The notes beneath the pieces were generated by a model, which ran no database searches, was not told where the DNA came from, and saw only the letters and a list, made by a program, of their open reading frames with translations. Shown in pieces: positions 33,508 through 42,486 of a stretch of DNA of 64,000 nt. Numbering within the stretch: position 1 is the first letter of the stretch; the number at the start of each line of letters is the position of its first letter. The translations under genes and the position numbers were made by a program. The DNA comes from Micavibrio aeruginosavorus_D (GTDB taxonomy: Bacteria; Pseudomonadota; Alphaproteobacteria; Micavibrionales; Micavibrionaceae), in assembly GCF_051245535.1 (NCBI RefSeq), contig NZ_CP195303.1:1674001-1738000 (forward strand). The letters run 5' to 3'.

Positions 33508-34020
33508 ATGAAATTGACCGGACAGCTTGCTGAGCAAAATCATGGCGCTTTTGCGCCCTCCGTGGCCTTGCACGCGGGCATTAAGACGCCGCGTGTGTGG
33601 ATTGTCGTTGCGGATAAGCACGGCGCACGCATTTTCGAAAAAATTGACAGACATTTAAAATTGATTGGCGAGGCATCGCCCGACCAAAACCTGCAAGATG
33701 GCCTGAACAACCAGACCATCGGACGGGCGGTGAGTTCCGGCGGGAGCACCATTCACCACAAATATGAACCGCATATGGAACAGGAACGCGCCGGTGCTTT
33801 GGATTTCGCGCACGACCTCGCCGCTTTTCTTGATGAGGCCGACACAGCCAGAGAATTCGACCGCCTGGTTCTGGTCGCCGCGCCGCGCACATTGGGCGAT
33901 TTGCGCGCAGTCATCAGCAAGCATGTCCAGCGACACATAACCGCGCAGGTCGACAAAAATCTGACAAAACTCGACGAGCGGGCCTTGGGTGATGCGCTGG
34001 AAGATGTTTTGTGGCTGTAA
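33508..34020 (+). CDS. Host-attachment (AtsE-like, baeRF-related) family protein
   Basis: 170 residues with a strong SD (AAAGGAGAG). The body RVWIVVADKHGARIFEK, a flexible middle with HHKYEPHMEQERAGALDFA and a terminal RLVLVAAPRTLGDLR block match the family first described for attachment of Agrobacterium to plant cells and structurally related to eRF1-type domains. The real biochemical activity is unknown. A terminator follows the stop closely, so it is monocistronic. Confidence 0.85.
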   Translation: MKLTGQLAEQNHGAFAPSVALHAGIKTPRVWIVVADKHGARIFEKIDRHLKLIGEASPDQNLQDGLNNQTIGRAVSSGGSTIHHKYEPHMEQERAGALDFAHDLAAFLDEADTAREFDRLVLVAAPRTLGDLRAVISKHVQRHITAQVDKNLTKLDERALGDALEDVLWL

Positions 34021-34022
34021 AT

Positions 34023-34053
34023 AAAAAGCGAAGAGTGGCGCTCTCCGCTTTTT
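34023..34053 (+). terminator. Terminator after the host-attachment gene
   Basis: AAAAAGCGAAGAG and CTCTCCGCTTTTT pair with one mismatch around a five-base loop and finish in a T-run, immediately after the stop codon. Confidence 0.8.
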
Positions 34054-34081
34054 ATATAAACTTTCAATCTTCTATGCAGGC

Positions 34082-34828
34082 TTACTGGCGTATATAATCC
34101 GCTTCGGGGAAAAAGACGCTTTGTATAAAGGCCGATGTTTTTCCGTCATCCGGCGCATCGTTTGTATCGAACTCAATGGCCACACCGTAGAGCGACGGAG
34201 CGTCGTGGCCATAAATCTCTTTGAAAGCCTGTTTCAGATTAAACCGTGTGGTCACGACCTCGCCCGGTTTTGGGTGCGCCACGCAAATGAAACGCCCGCC
34301 ATCGTGGAAGAACATGCCCTTTTCCGGCTTGTTGATTTCATCGTTCTGGCACAGATGCAGGGCGATGAAATACGGGCTGTCGGGAACGACCATCGATCCG
34401 CTATCAATCATTTCCTTGCCAAAGAAGGCATAGAACATAACCGCTTCATTGCGCTTGCCTGCGGCATAGGACGCCCCTTCGGGGAATTTATTCACGCCCC
34501 AGACAATTTCAACATCCTGATAATTTTCAAGGTGCCCCTTTTTCAAACCAATCATAGCTTGCCCTTCGGACAGAGCCTCAAGCTCCAGCCCCTTATCGGT
34601 CAGGGTCAGCTTGGTCACATCATCATCATCGGCATCACGTTCAAGAATAAAGCCGCGGCCCGTCAGAAACTGCACGGCGTCCTGTCCCTTGACCGTGCGG
34701 AAATCAACTCCGGGATCGCTTGCAGGAACGTTGGCGCGGGCCATGATCGGGGCCAATGCGCCCCACCCGGCAAACAAAACGCCCACAGCCAGAATTGCAG
34801 GAACAACCATATGGTTCCACTTTTTCAT
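34082..34828 (-). CDS. Exported hypothetical protein
   Basis: 248 residues with an N-terminal signal or anchor (VVPAILAVGVLFAGWGALAP, about 8-27). The mature part is acidic (DADDDDVTKL) with VEIVWGVNKFPEGASYAAG and a run of aromatic strands (EAVMFYAFFGKEMID). One Cys pair is visible (HLCQND and RFICVAHP), possibly a disulfide. No known family. It lies opposite a DUF2147-family gene across a 304-base gap. Confidence 0.6.
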   Translation of the reverse strand: MKKWNHMVVPAILAVGVLFAGWGALAPIMARANVPASDPGVDFRTVKGQDAVQFLTGRGFILERDADDDDVTKLTLTDKGLELEALSEGQAMIGLKKGHLENYQDVEIVWGVNKFPEGASYAAGKRNEAVMFYAFFGKEMIDSGSMVVPDSPYFIALHLCQNDEINKPEKGMFFHDGGRFICVAHPKPGEVVTTRFNLKQAFKEIYGHDAPSLYGVAIEFDTNDAPDDGKTSAFIQSVFFPEADYIRQ

Positions 34829-35132
34829 GATAAATCCTTTATTGATGAATGTTTTTTGCAGGATGGAATGAAGGCGCTCGCTTCGTAGATTCTTGTTATG
34901 CGTTTGGCCGAAGCCCTTTCAAAACAAACGCCGCATGATGATACATGAAAATTGCACGTTGTGACCTGTATTCGCATTATTTTCGGCATACACCCGTAGA
35001 TTGGTTATTCTGAAAATAGTTTTTTCGCGGGGATTTTTGACTTTCCGCCACAACGGCGTATCCTCTCCTCTGTCCATCCATGGGCACTAGAAACGCCTTA
35101 CAAAAAAAATCGAAAAAACAAGGATATTCATA
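34829..35132. other. Divergent intergenic region between two exported-protein genes
   Basis: 304 bases with no credible gene. It is more AT-rich than average. It holds the promoter of the DUF2147 gene at 35037-35064 and presumably the leftward promoter of the exported hypothetical gene. No repeat or RNA gene was seen. Confidence 0.5.
35037..35064 (+). promoter_or_regulatory. Sigma70-type promoter of the DUF2147 gene
   Basis: TTGACT (35037-35042), a 16-base spacer and TATCCT (35059-35064), with the ATG 69 bases beyond and an AAGGAT SD at about 35120. Confidence 0.6.
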
Positions 35133-35624
35133 ATGTCACATATGCGCACATTTCTGTTCACCGGTCTGTTCACGGGCCTTCTCTTCCTGCTCGCCACCTT
35201 CACGGCGTCCTCTGCGCGTGCCGAAGCCGACCCAACGGGGTTGTGGCTGACGCAAAACAAACGGTCCGTGGTTTCCGTTGAACCGTGTCAGGAAAACAAA
35301 GCCCTGCTGTGCGGTTATATCCACTGGATTATCGAAGGCGGCATGCAATTCGATGACAAAAACCCGGACGCAGCCCTGCATAATCGCCCGATGTGCGGCC
35401 TGCCGATTATTTACGGATTGGCAAAATTGAGCGCCACCGAATGGGGTGATGGAAAAATCTACAAAGCCGACGAAGGCGATGTGTATGACGGCGAAATGGA
35501 AATGAATGATGATGGTACACTGGCCGTCAGCGGTTATGTCGGCATTCCGTTGTTCGGAAAAGAACAAACATGGACCCGCGTCAAAGGCAGCGATTATCCG
35601 CGTTGCAAAAAGGCAAAGCGTTAA
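35133..35624 (+). CDS. DUF2147-family secreted protein
   Basis: 163 residues with a signal peptide (LFTGLFTGLLFLLATFTASSARA) and a mature part beginning EADPTGLWLTQNKRSVVSVEPC. The conserved WGDGKIYKADEGDVYDGEMEM block and the terminal YVGIPLFGKEQTWTRV, each continuous with short gaps to the core, are the DUF2147 pattern of a beta-rich, lipocalin-like periplasmic domain. Function unknown. It abuts the convergent esterase gene. Confidence 0.85.
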   Translation: MSHMRTFLFTGLFTGLLFLLATFTASSARAEADPTGLWLTQNKRSVVSVEPCQENKALLCGYIHWIIEGGMQFDDKNPDAALHNRPMCGLPIIYGLAKLSATEWGDGKIYKADEGDVYDGEMEMNDDGTLAVSGYVGIPLFGKEQTWTRVKGSDYPRCKKAKR

Positions 35625-36347
35625 TCATGGACAAAGCTGATCGCGGATAAAATCTGCGATCACGGCCCGCGATGCGGTGCTGGTATAATGACCGAGGCCG
35701 GGAACGACGTGATGTGTCGCCCGGCCTTTGGTATAAGCGGATACCGCGTTAAACGCCGCCAGATAGGCCGCCGTTCCAAATTCCGGATCATTGTCGCCAT
35801 GAATCATCAGGGTCTGTGGCGTGGCCGTCATCGCCGGGTCATGGAAGAAGATACAGCTATGCCCCACCAGCGCGCCCAGTTCCGCCCCGCGCGTAAAGCC
35901 CGTGAACAACGCCACGCCACCACCCTGAGAAAAACCCATCAGGCCGATATCGGCATCGGTCAGGCCCAGCATGTCGCGTTGATTGTCGATAAATTCATTC
36001 ATCACCCGCGCAATATTCACCATACGCGGATAGAGCGTTTTTAAATCGCCATCAATGGCAAACCATTGGCGCAGCATCGCGGGGTCGTTGCCATCATTCC
36101 CGGCCAGAACCTCCTGCGGGATGTGCAGGACATCGCCGTTATGTTTGCCGATATTCTGCGGAACGTTTAATTGTTCGGGACCATGCGGGGCCACCACCAG
36201 CGCATCGGGCATCAGCGCGCACAACGCCAGCGCCATCTTGTCCATATATTTGGCATTGCGGCCATAGCCATGCAGCAGGACCACCAACTTCTTCGCCTGC
36301 CCGCTTTTGGGACCATGCGCGACGTATTCAAGGTCCGTGCCGTTCAT
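35625..36347 (-). CDS. Phospholipase/carboxylesterase family alpha/beta hydrolase
   Basis: 240 residues from ATG 36347 (MNGTDLEYVAHGP). LVVLLHGYGRNAKYM, APHGPEQ, the nucleophile in GLMGFSQGGGVAL, and the late IHGDNDPEFG and VPGLGHYTS motifs place the catalytic Ser, Asp and His of the carboxylesterase/YpfH type. It probably cleaves short esters or lysophospholipids. Divergent from ribF. Confidence 0.88.
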   Translation of the reverse strand: MNGTDLEYVAHGPKSGQAKKLVVLLHGYGRNAKYMDKMALALCALMPDALVVAPHGPEQLNVPQNIGKHNGDVLHIPQEVLAGNDGNDPAMLRQWFAIDGDLKTLYPRMVNIARVMNEFIDNQRDMLGLTDADIGLMGFSQGGGVALFTGFTRGAELGALVGHSCIFFHDPAMTATPQTLMIHGDNDPEFGTAAYLAAFNAVSAYTKGRATHHVVPGLGHYTSTASRAVIADFIRDQLCP

Positions 36348-36441
36348 CTTACGATTCCTCGTCCTTATATTGGGCGCTTGCATATTGCCCTTTGACCTAT
36401 TACCACAATATCAATGCGTTGAGGAAGGATATAGGCCAGAA

Positions 36442-37380
36442 ATGGACCGTTACCAGCATTATAACACCCTGCCCGAAACCGCCCGGAATGCCGTGGTGGT
36501 GATTGGCAATTTTGACGGCGTGCATCGCGGCCATTGCGGCCTGTTTGATGCCGCGCGGACGATTGCCAAGAATACGGGGCGCAAGCTGGCCGTCCTCACC
36601 TTCGAACCGCACCCGCGCCATGTGTTCCGCCCGGATGATCCGCCATTCCGCATCACCCCCGCCGCCCTGAAGGCCGACCGTCTGGCCGCACACAATGTTG
36701 ATATTTTGATCAGCCTGAATTTCGATTGGCCCTTCGCCAGCCAGAGCGCGGAGCATTTCATTCAGCATGTATTGAAAGACGGATTGAACGCCGCGCATGT
36801 GGTGGTGGGCCGCGATTTCCGCTTTGGCCAATTGCGCAAAGGCGATGCCGCGATGATTGATGCCGCTGGCATTCCCATCACCGTCATGGACAAAATCGCC
36901 GATGACGATGATGGCGACGACATTTCATCCACCCGCATTCGCCAAGCCTTGGGCATGGGCGACATCAATGAGGCCAACGCCCTGCTCGGCTGGGAGTGGG
37001 AAATGCGTGGTGTGGTGGAGCAAGGCGACAAGCGTGGCCGCGAACTGGGCTTCCCCACCGCCAATGTCGGATTGGGCGATGCCCTGCATCCCGCTTATGG
37101 CGTGTACGCCACATGGACGAAGATTGTTGAAGACGGTCCCGACGCGCCATGGATTCCCGGTGCCACCAATATTGGCATCCGCCCGATGTTTGAATTGAAG
37201 GTCGGGCGGATTGAAAATTATCTGTTCGACTTTAATCGTGATATTTATGGAAAAACACTGCGCGTCCGCCCCGTGGCCCGCCTGCGCGGCGAGGCCAAAT
37301 TCGACAGCCTCGACGCCCTGATCACCCAGATTACCGCCGATTGCACGGAAGCCCGGGCCATTTTGGCCCAAAACCCATAG
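36442..37380 (+). CDS. ribF: Bifunctional riboflavin kinase/FAD synthetase
   Basis: 312 residues from the ATG at 36442. The nucleotidyltransferase motif GNFDGVHRGH (about 26-35) opens the FAD-synthetase half and DDISSTRIRQAL closes it. The kinase half has GFPTANVGL and NIGIRPMF. It converts riboflavin to FMN and FAD. It heads the ribF-ileS-lspA run common in proteobacteria. Confidence 0.96.
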   Translation: MDRYQHYNTLPETARNAVVVIGNFDGVHRGHCGLFDAARTIAKNTGRKLAVLTFEPHPRHVFRPDDPPFRITPAALKADRLAAHNVDILISLNFDWPFASQSAEHFIQHVLKDGLNAAHVVVGRDFRFGQLRKGDAAMIDAAGIPITVMDKIADDDDGDDISSTRIRQALGMGDINEANALLGWEWEMRGVVEQGDKRGRELGFPTANVGLGDALHPAYGVYATWTKIVEDGPDAPWIPGATNIGIRPMFELKVGRIENYLFDFNRDIYGKTLRVRPVARLRGEAKFDSLDALITQITADCTEARAILAQNP

Positions 37381-37476
37381 ACCAGATTTGCCATTTCGGC
37401 CCAAAACCCTTGATTCTCTGCGGATTTTTGGCAATAGTGCCCCCTCAATCCACATCAGAATTTCAAGGGCGCGAAA

Positions 37477-40380
37477 ATGAGCGACGCGGACAAGTACAAG
37501 GACACCGTCTTCCTGCCGAAAACGGATTTCCCGATGCGCGGGGAATTGCCGAAACGCGAACCCGAAATTTTGAAAAAATGGCAGGACATGGATCTGTACC
37601 GCGCCACGCGCGAAGCATCCGCCGGCCGCCCGAAATGGATTTTGCATGACGGCCCGCCCTACGCCAACGGCGACATTCACATGGGCCACGCGTTGAACAA
37701 GACATTGAAAGATGTCGTGAACCGTTTTTACCAATCCATGGGCAACGACTCCCCTTACGTTCCGGGGTGGGATTGCCACGGCCTGCCCATTGAGTGGAAG
37801 GTCGAAGAACAATACCGCAATGCCGGTAAAAACAAAGACGATGTCGATGCCATTGCCTTCCGCGCCGAATGCCGCGCCTTTGCCCAGAAATGGGTCGATG
37901 TACAAAGCGCGCAGTTCCAGCGTCTGGGCGTTAACGGCGATTGGAAAAACCCGTATCTGACCATGACGCACCGCGCCGAGGCCGGGATCGTCCGCGAAAT
38001 TCACAAATTCGCCACCAATGGCGGATTATACAAGGGCGTGAAGCCCGTGATGTGGTCCACGGTTGAAAAAACCGCGCTGGCCGAAGCCGAAGTGGAATAC
38101 AAGGAACATAAATCCATCACCGTATGGGTGAAGTTTCCGGTCCGTGGGCAAGCCAATACATATGTTGTGATCTGGACCACCACGCCATGGACATTGCCGT
38201 CCAACCGCGCGATTGCGTTTGGTGAAAATCTGGATTACGCCGCCTACACCATCACGGCGGTGAAGGATGAGGCGCGCGCAAAAGTGGGCGATACACTGAT
38301 TCTGTCCACCAAACTGGCCGATGATGTGAAAGCGAAAGCCCATATCGAAGATTGGACGCAAGCGTCTGTGTCCTTTGACCTGAGCAAAACGGTGTGCGCC
38401 CACCCGTTGCACGCGCAGGGTTATGATTTTGATGTGCCCGTTCTGGCCGGGGATTTCGTCACCGACGACACCGGAACCGGATTCGTGCATATCGCCCCCA
38501 GCCATGGTGAAGATGACTATTGGCTGTACATGAAACATTTCGGCGCGAAGGATATTCCCGACAACGTCACCGATGACGGGAAATTCCGCGACCATGTGCC
38601 GTTGTTCGCGGGCATGGAAGTTCTGACCGAAAAAGGCGAGATGGGCGGCGGGAATTTTGCCGTTCTAAAAGCCTTGGATGAATGCGGCGCATTGCTGGCC
38701 AAGGGATCGATTAAACACGAATACCCGCATAGCTGGCGCTCCAAGGCCCCGGTAATTTTCCGCACCACGCCGCAATGGTTTATTGGCATGAACGCCATCA
38801 CCACTGGCACACAGGGCGACAACAACGCGCCGTTGCGTGAAAAGGCACTGGCCGCCATTCGCGAAACACAATGGGTTCCCGCCAAGGGCGAAGCCCGCAT
38901 CACCGCGATGATCGAAAACCGTCCCGATTGGTGCATTTCGCGCCAACGCGCATGGGGCGTGCCGATTGCCCTGTTCGTGCACAAGGACACCGACGAAGTA
39001 TTGCAAGATACCGATGTCCTGTCGCGCATTGCCGATGCGTTTGAACGCGAAGGCGCCGATGCGTGGTGGAAACATGACGCACAATATTTCCTGGGCGGGC
39101 AGTACAAGGCCGAGGATTACCACCAAGTGTTCGACATCGTCGATGTCTGGTTCGAATCCGGCTCCACCCATTCCTTCGTTCTGGGCGATACCAAAACATG
39201 GCCGGATTTCGCGGGCGTTGGCAAAGCCGATTTGTATCTGGAAGGATCAGACCAACATCGTGGCTGGTTCCACTCCTCCCTGCTGGAATCATGCGGCACG
39301 ACAGGGCATGCACCGTATAAAACGGTTCTGACCCACGGCTTCGTGCTGGATGACAAGGGCTACAAAATGTCCAAATCGTTGGGCAACGTCGTTGATCCGC
39401 TGAAAATGATGGATGAACATGGCGCGGATATTATCCGCCTGTGGACCATGTTATCGGATTACAGCGAAGATATCCGCATCGGCAAGGACACGTTGAAGGT
39501 CACCGCCGATTTGTATCGCCGTATCCGCAACACGTTCCGCTATCTGCTGGGCGCGCTGGACGGGTTTGATAAATCCGAAATGGTGCCGGAATCCGAATAC
39601 AAAAACATGCCGGAACTGGAACAACTGGTCCTGCACTGGCTGGCGGAAATGGACCGTGATGTCCGTGGCTATATTCAGAATTATGAATTTGGCCGCCTGT
39701 CGCACCGTCTGCACAATTTCTGTGCGAACGAACTGTCCGCCTTCTATTTCGACATCCGCAAGGACCGCCTCTATTGCGACCGCCCGGATTTGTTCGAACG
39801 CCGCGCCTGCCGTACCGTGATGGCGAAAATTTTTGACTGCCTCGTCACATGGCTGGCGCCGATTCTGGCCTTCACCGCCGAAGATGCGTGGAATTATCGC
39901 CCGCGCGGTGTGTTTGATCAGGATACGGACAGTGTTCACCTGCGCACCTTCCCGGTTATTCCGGTGGTGTGGGGCAATGACGCACTGGCCGCCAAATGGA
40001 ACGCGCTGCGCGATGTGCGCCGTGTGGTTCTGGGCGCGCTGGAACCCAAACGCGCCGATAAAACTATCGGTTCGTCACTGGAGGCCCACCCGGTTATTTA
40101 CCTGAACGCCGACATGGCGAAACTGGTGGCTGGTGTTGATCTGGCGGAATTGTGCATTACATCGCAAGCCACCGTGAAAACGGATGCCGCCCCGGCGGAT
40201 GCGTTTACGTTGAGCGATGTAACCGGTGTGGCTGTTGTCTTCACAAAGGCCGAAGGCGGAAAATGCCAGCGTAGCTGGCGCATCGTGCCCGACGTGGGGT
40301 CGAACCCGAATTACCCGGATCTGTCGGCCCGCGATGCGGATGCCGTGCAATGGTATCAACAGAACAAGAAAGCGGCGTAA
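37477..40380 (+). CDS. ileS: Isoleucyl-tRNA synthetase
   Basis: 967 residues, full length. The HIGH motif reads HMGH (68-71), the editing-domain GTGFVHIAPSHGEDD is intact, and the KMSKS signature lies at 630-634. The C-terminal zinc motif is degenerate: where many IleRS have paired CxxC, this protein reads KCQRSW and LSARDADAV, keeping only one Cys, as in a number of alphaproteobacterial enzymes. It charges tRNA-Ile. An AAGGG SD lies upstream, in the expected ribF-lspA neighbourhood. Confidence 0.97.
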   Translation: MSDADKYKDTVFLPKTDFPMRGELPKREPEILKKWQDMDLYRATREASAGRPKWILHDGPPYANGDIHMGHALNKTLKDVVNRFYQSMGNDSPYVPGWDCHGLPIEWKVEEQYRNAGKNKDDVDAIAFRAECRAFAQKWVDVQSAQFQRLGVNGDWKNPYLTMTHRAEAGIVREIHKFATNGGLYKGVKPVMWSTVEKTALAEAEVEYKEHKSITVWVKFPVRGQANTYVVIWTTTPWTLPSNRAIAFGENLDYAAYTITAVKDEARAKVGDTLILSTKLADDVKAKAHIEDWTQASVSFDLSKTVCAHPLHAQGYDFDVPVLAGDFVTDDTGTGFVHIAPSHGEDDYWLYMKHFGAKDIPDNVTDDGKFRDHVPLFAGMEVLTEKGEMGGGNFAVLKALDECGALLAKGSIKHEYPHSWRSKAPVIFRTTPQWFIGMNAITTGTQGDNNAPLREKALAAIRETQWVPAKGEARITAMIENRPDWCISRQRAWGVPIALFVHKDTDEVLQDTDVLSRIADAFEREGADAWWKHDAQYFLGGQYKAEDYHQVFDIVDVWFESGSTHSFVLGDTKTWPDFAGVGKADLYLEGSDQHRGWFHSSLLESCGTTGHAPYKTVLTHGFVLDDKGYKMSKSLGNVVDPLKMMDEHGADIIRLWTMLSDYSEDIRIGKDTLKVTADLYRRIRNTFRYLLGALDGFDKSEMVPESEYKNMPELEQLVLHWLAEMDRDVRGYIQNYEFGRLSHRLHNFCANELSAFYFDIRKDRLYCDRPDLFERRACRTVMAKIFDCLVTWLAPILAFTAEDAWNYRPRGVFDQDTDSVHLRTFPVIPVVWGNDALAAKWNALRDVRRVVLGALEPKRADKTIGSSLEAHPVIYLNADMAKLVAGVDLAELCITSQATVKTDAAPADAFTLSDVTGVAVVFTKAEGGKCQRSWRIVPDVGSNPNYPDLSARDADAVQWYQQNKKAA

Positions 40381-40386
40381 TTTATC

Positions 40387-40965
40387 ATGCTTCTGGGTCC
40401 CCCTTATGCCCGCGTGGCGTTTCCGTTGATTGGCGTTTTGCTGGTTCTGGATCAGATCAGCAAATGGTGGATCACGGAAATTATGATCAAACCGCTGGTC
40501 ACCCCGGCGAACGAAGCCGCGACCGCGATGCCGTTCCTGAATTGGCTGATTTCATCGGGCGAGCGTTTCCCGTTTGCCCAGATCGAGGTTTTGCCGTTCT
40601 TCAATCTGGTCATGGTCTGGAACCGGGGCGTCAGCTTCGGCCTGTTTTCACAGGGGCATGATTACGGCCCGGCCATCCTGACCATCGTATCCCTGTTGAT
40701 TATGACCGCTTTTGCCGTCTGGCTGGTCCGGGCGAAAAGCGCGTGGCTGGTCACGGGTCTAACGCTGGTGATCGGCGGGGCCGCCGGGAATGTGATTGAC
40801 CGGGTCCGGTTTGGGGCCGTCATCGATTTTCTGGACGTCCATGTCGCCGGATTCCACTGGCCGGCCTTTAATGTGGCCGATTCCTGCATTTCTATCGGCA
40901 TTGCCCTGATCCTGATTGATGGGCTATTCTTGGAACCGAAACGTAACAAAGGTGTATCGCAATGA
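40387..40965 (+). CDS. lspA: Signal peptidase II (lipoprotein signal peptidase)
   Basis: 192 residues, four membrane helices. The catalytic Asp residues lie in GAVIDFLDVH (about 140) and FNVADSCISIG (about 160), with the family's NRGVSFG and GNVIDRVRFG. A longer loop near residues 35-60 follows the first helix. It removes signal peptides from prolipoproteins. It overlaps the start of a lipoprotein gene, which is its substrate, by four bases, and lies six bases after ileS. Confidence 0.95.
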   Translation: MLLGPPYARVAFPLIGVLLVLDQISKWWITEIMIKPLVTPANEAATAMPFLNWLISSGERFPFAQIEVLPFFNLVMVWNRGVSFGLFSQGHDYGPAILTIVSLLIMTAFAVWLVRAKSAWLVTGLTLVIGGAAGNVIDRVRFGAVIDFLDVHVAGFHWPAFNVADSCISIGIALILIDGLFLEPKRNKGVSQ

Positions 40966-41480
40966 CCAAAACACTGACCCGCGCCATCATCATCGCCGGA
41001 TGCGCCCTGTCCTTATCCGCATGTGAAGGGGCCAAGGAACAATTGGGCCTGACCCGTCAGGCCCCGGATGAATTTGCCGTCGTCAAACGCGCGCCGCTGG
41101 AAATGCCGCCGGATTACACCGTCCGCCCGCCGCGCCCCGGTGCCCCGCGCCCGCAGGAAATCGCCGTCGCGGAAGAAGCGCGTAACGCCGTTCTGGGTGA
41201 AACCGCCCGCAGCACACAGGCCAGCGGTGCGGAATCCGCCCTGTTGCAACAAACCGGGGGCGTTTATGCCGACCCGTCCATCCGCGGCGTTGTTGATGCC
41301 GAGGCCACATTGTCCGATCAGGAAGACAAACCCGTGGCGACCCGCTTGCTGGGGATTGGCAGTGGCAAGACCGAAGCACAGATCGTTGACCCCGCCGCCG
41401 AGGCCGAACGCATCCGCACAAATGCGGAAGCGGGCAAGCCTGTCACCGAAGGCGAAACACCGTCGATCAAGGACAAATAA
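40962..41480 (+). CDS. DUF3035-family lipoprotein
   Basis: 172 residues. The signal peptide ends in the lipobox LSLSACEG, with the lipidated Cys near residue 21. The mature part is acidic and Pro-rich (MPPDYTVRPPRPGAPRPQE, about 49-67), the DUF3035 signature found beside lspA in many alphaproteobacteria. Outer-membrane lipoprotein, role unknown. Co-translated with lspA and closed by a terminator. Confidence 0.9.
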   Translation: MTKTLTRAIIIAGCALSLSACEGAKEQLGLTRQAPDEFAVVKRAPLEMPPDYTVRPPRPGAPRPQEIAVAEEARNAVLGETARSTQASGAESALLQQTGGVYADPSIRGVVDAEATLSDQEDKPVATRLLGIGSGKTEAQIVDPAAEAERIRTNAEAGKPVTEGETPSIKDK

Positions 41481-41498
41481 ATCCATACGGATGACAAT

Positions 41499-41530
41499 AA
41501 AAAACCCGCCAGACAATGGCGGGTTTTTTT
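41499..41530. terminator. Bidirectional terminator after the DUF3035 gene
   Basis: AAAAAACCCGCCA/TGGCGGGTTTTTT with a five-base loop, 18 bases after the stop and five before the convergent unknown gene. Confidence 0.92.
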
Positions 41531-41535
41531 ATTGA

Positions 41536-42435
41536 TTATTGCGGCGGGGGCAACAACGCCCGTGGTGGTGGCAAGGCCGGACCGCTGCGCACATTTCCAC
41601 CACGCGGCAACGCGTGTAAATAAGCCGGGCGTTGAAAATTTTCCATCAAGATCTGGATCGATAAATCATCGCGGGCCACAGCCATATTAAACCGGGCCGC
41701 GCGTGTCATTTCCATCGACAGCGTCATGTAATCCCGCATCTGCTGCTCCGTCGCCGGGGTGAGTTGCATCGGCTTCGGATAATTTTTAAACACCAGCAAT
41801 GTTGTCGCCATGGACAGGCTATCGCGTGCCAGATCGGCCTGATGGCTGGCCAACTCCAACGCGGCGGCCGTCATCTTGCTCAAACCGATCGACATATCGT
41901 TGACCGATGGCCGCGTATTTTTTTGCCGCATGAATGGCGCAGCCACATCGCGGTGCGTTTCATCAATCTGGCGGGCCGCCAGCAGGAAGTTTTTCAGTGT
42001 GATGTGATACCCGGAAAAACTGGCCGTTTCCCCGCGAAAAACCGGCATTGTCGGCACGACCTGTAATGTCAGTTCCTGCAAATATTGAAGCCGCAAAAGA
42101 CGATCGCGCGTCAAACGGTCAATCGTGATGGAATCCTCTGGGCAATGTTCAATCGCGGTTTTGATATAGTTGGTGACCAGCGAGGCCAAAACCCCACCTT
42201 CGCGCACAACGCCCAGAATACGGCCCGCGATGGTTTTATCCAGATCTTTCATCTTCTGTTCGGCGCGATCGCATTCGGGCCGCGACGAGCGGGCATTAAA
42301 TGCCTCCGCCAGCGCCCAGTCCTTGAACAGTTTCAGAGGCACGGGCCCATCGCTATGCACCTGATCAAAGGCCTTGTCCAGATCGCGCAAAACATCGACG
42401 GTCGCGTCGTGCAAATTCCAGTTATATGGCTTCAT
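41536..42435 (-). CDS. Unknown protein, distal member of a tandem pair
   Basis: 299 residues, soluble, largely helical. It is related to its upstream neighbour (42487-43338): both start with YNW-x-LHD (residues 4-10 here), both have an A-x-x-FNA block near residues 43-48 (ALAEAFNARS) and both end with QRPA-Y/F-L (FQRPAYLHAL). The Pro-rich tail (PPPRALLPPPQ) is specific to this copy. No known family, no signal peptide. It is inverted relative to the housekeeping run around it. Confidence 0.65.
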   Translation of the reverse strand: MKPYNWNLHDATVDVLRDLDKAFDQVHSDGPVPLKLFKDWALAEAFNARSSRPECDRAEQKMKDLDKTIAGRILGVVREGGVLASLVTNYIKTAIEHCPEDSITIDRLTRDRLLRLQYLQELTLQVVPTMPVFRGETASFSGYHITLKNFLLAARQIDETHRDVAAPFMRQKNTRPSVNDMSIGLSKMTAAALELASHQADLARDSLSMATTLLVFKNYPKPMQLTPATEQQMRDYMTLSMEMTRAARFNMAVARDDLSIQILMENFQRPAYLHALPRGGNVRSGPALPPPRALLPPPQ

Positions 42436-42486
42436 TCAAGACCCCAGACATCCTGTTTTTTTACGCCGGCTTTTCGCCGGTCATTT

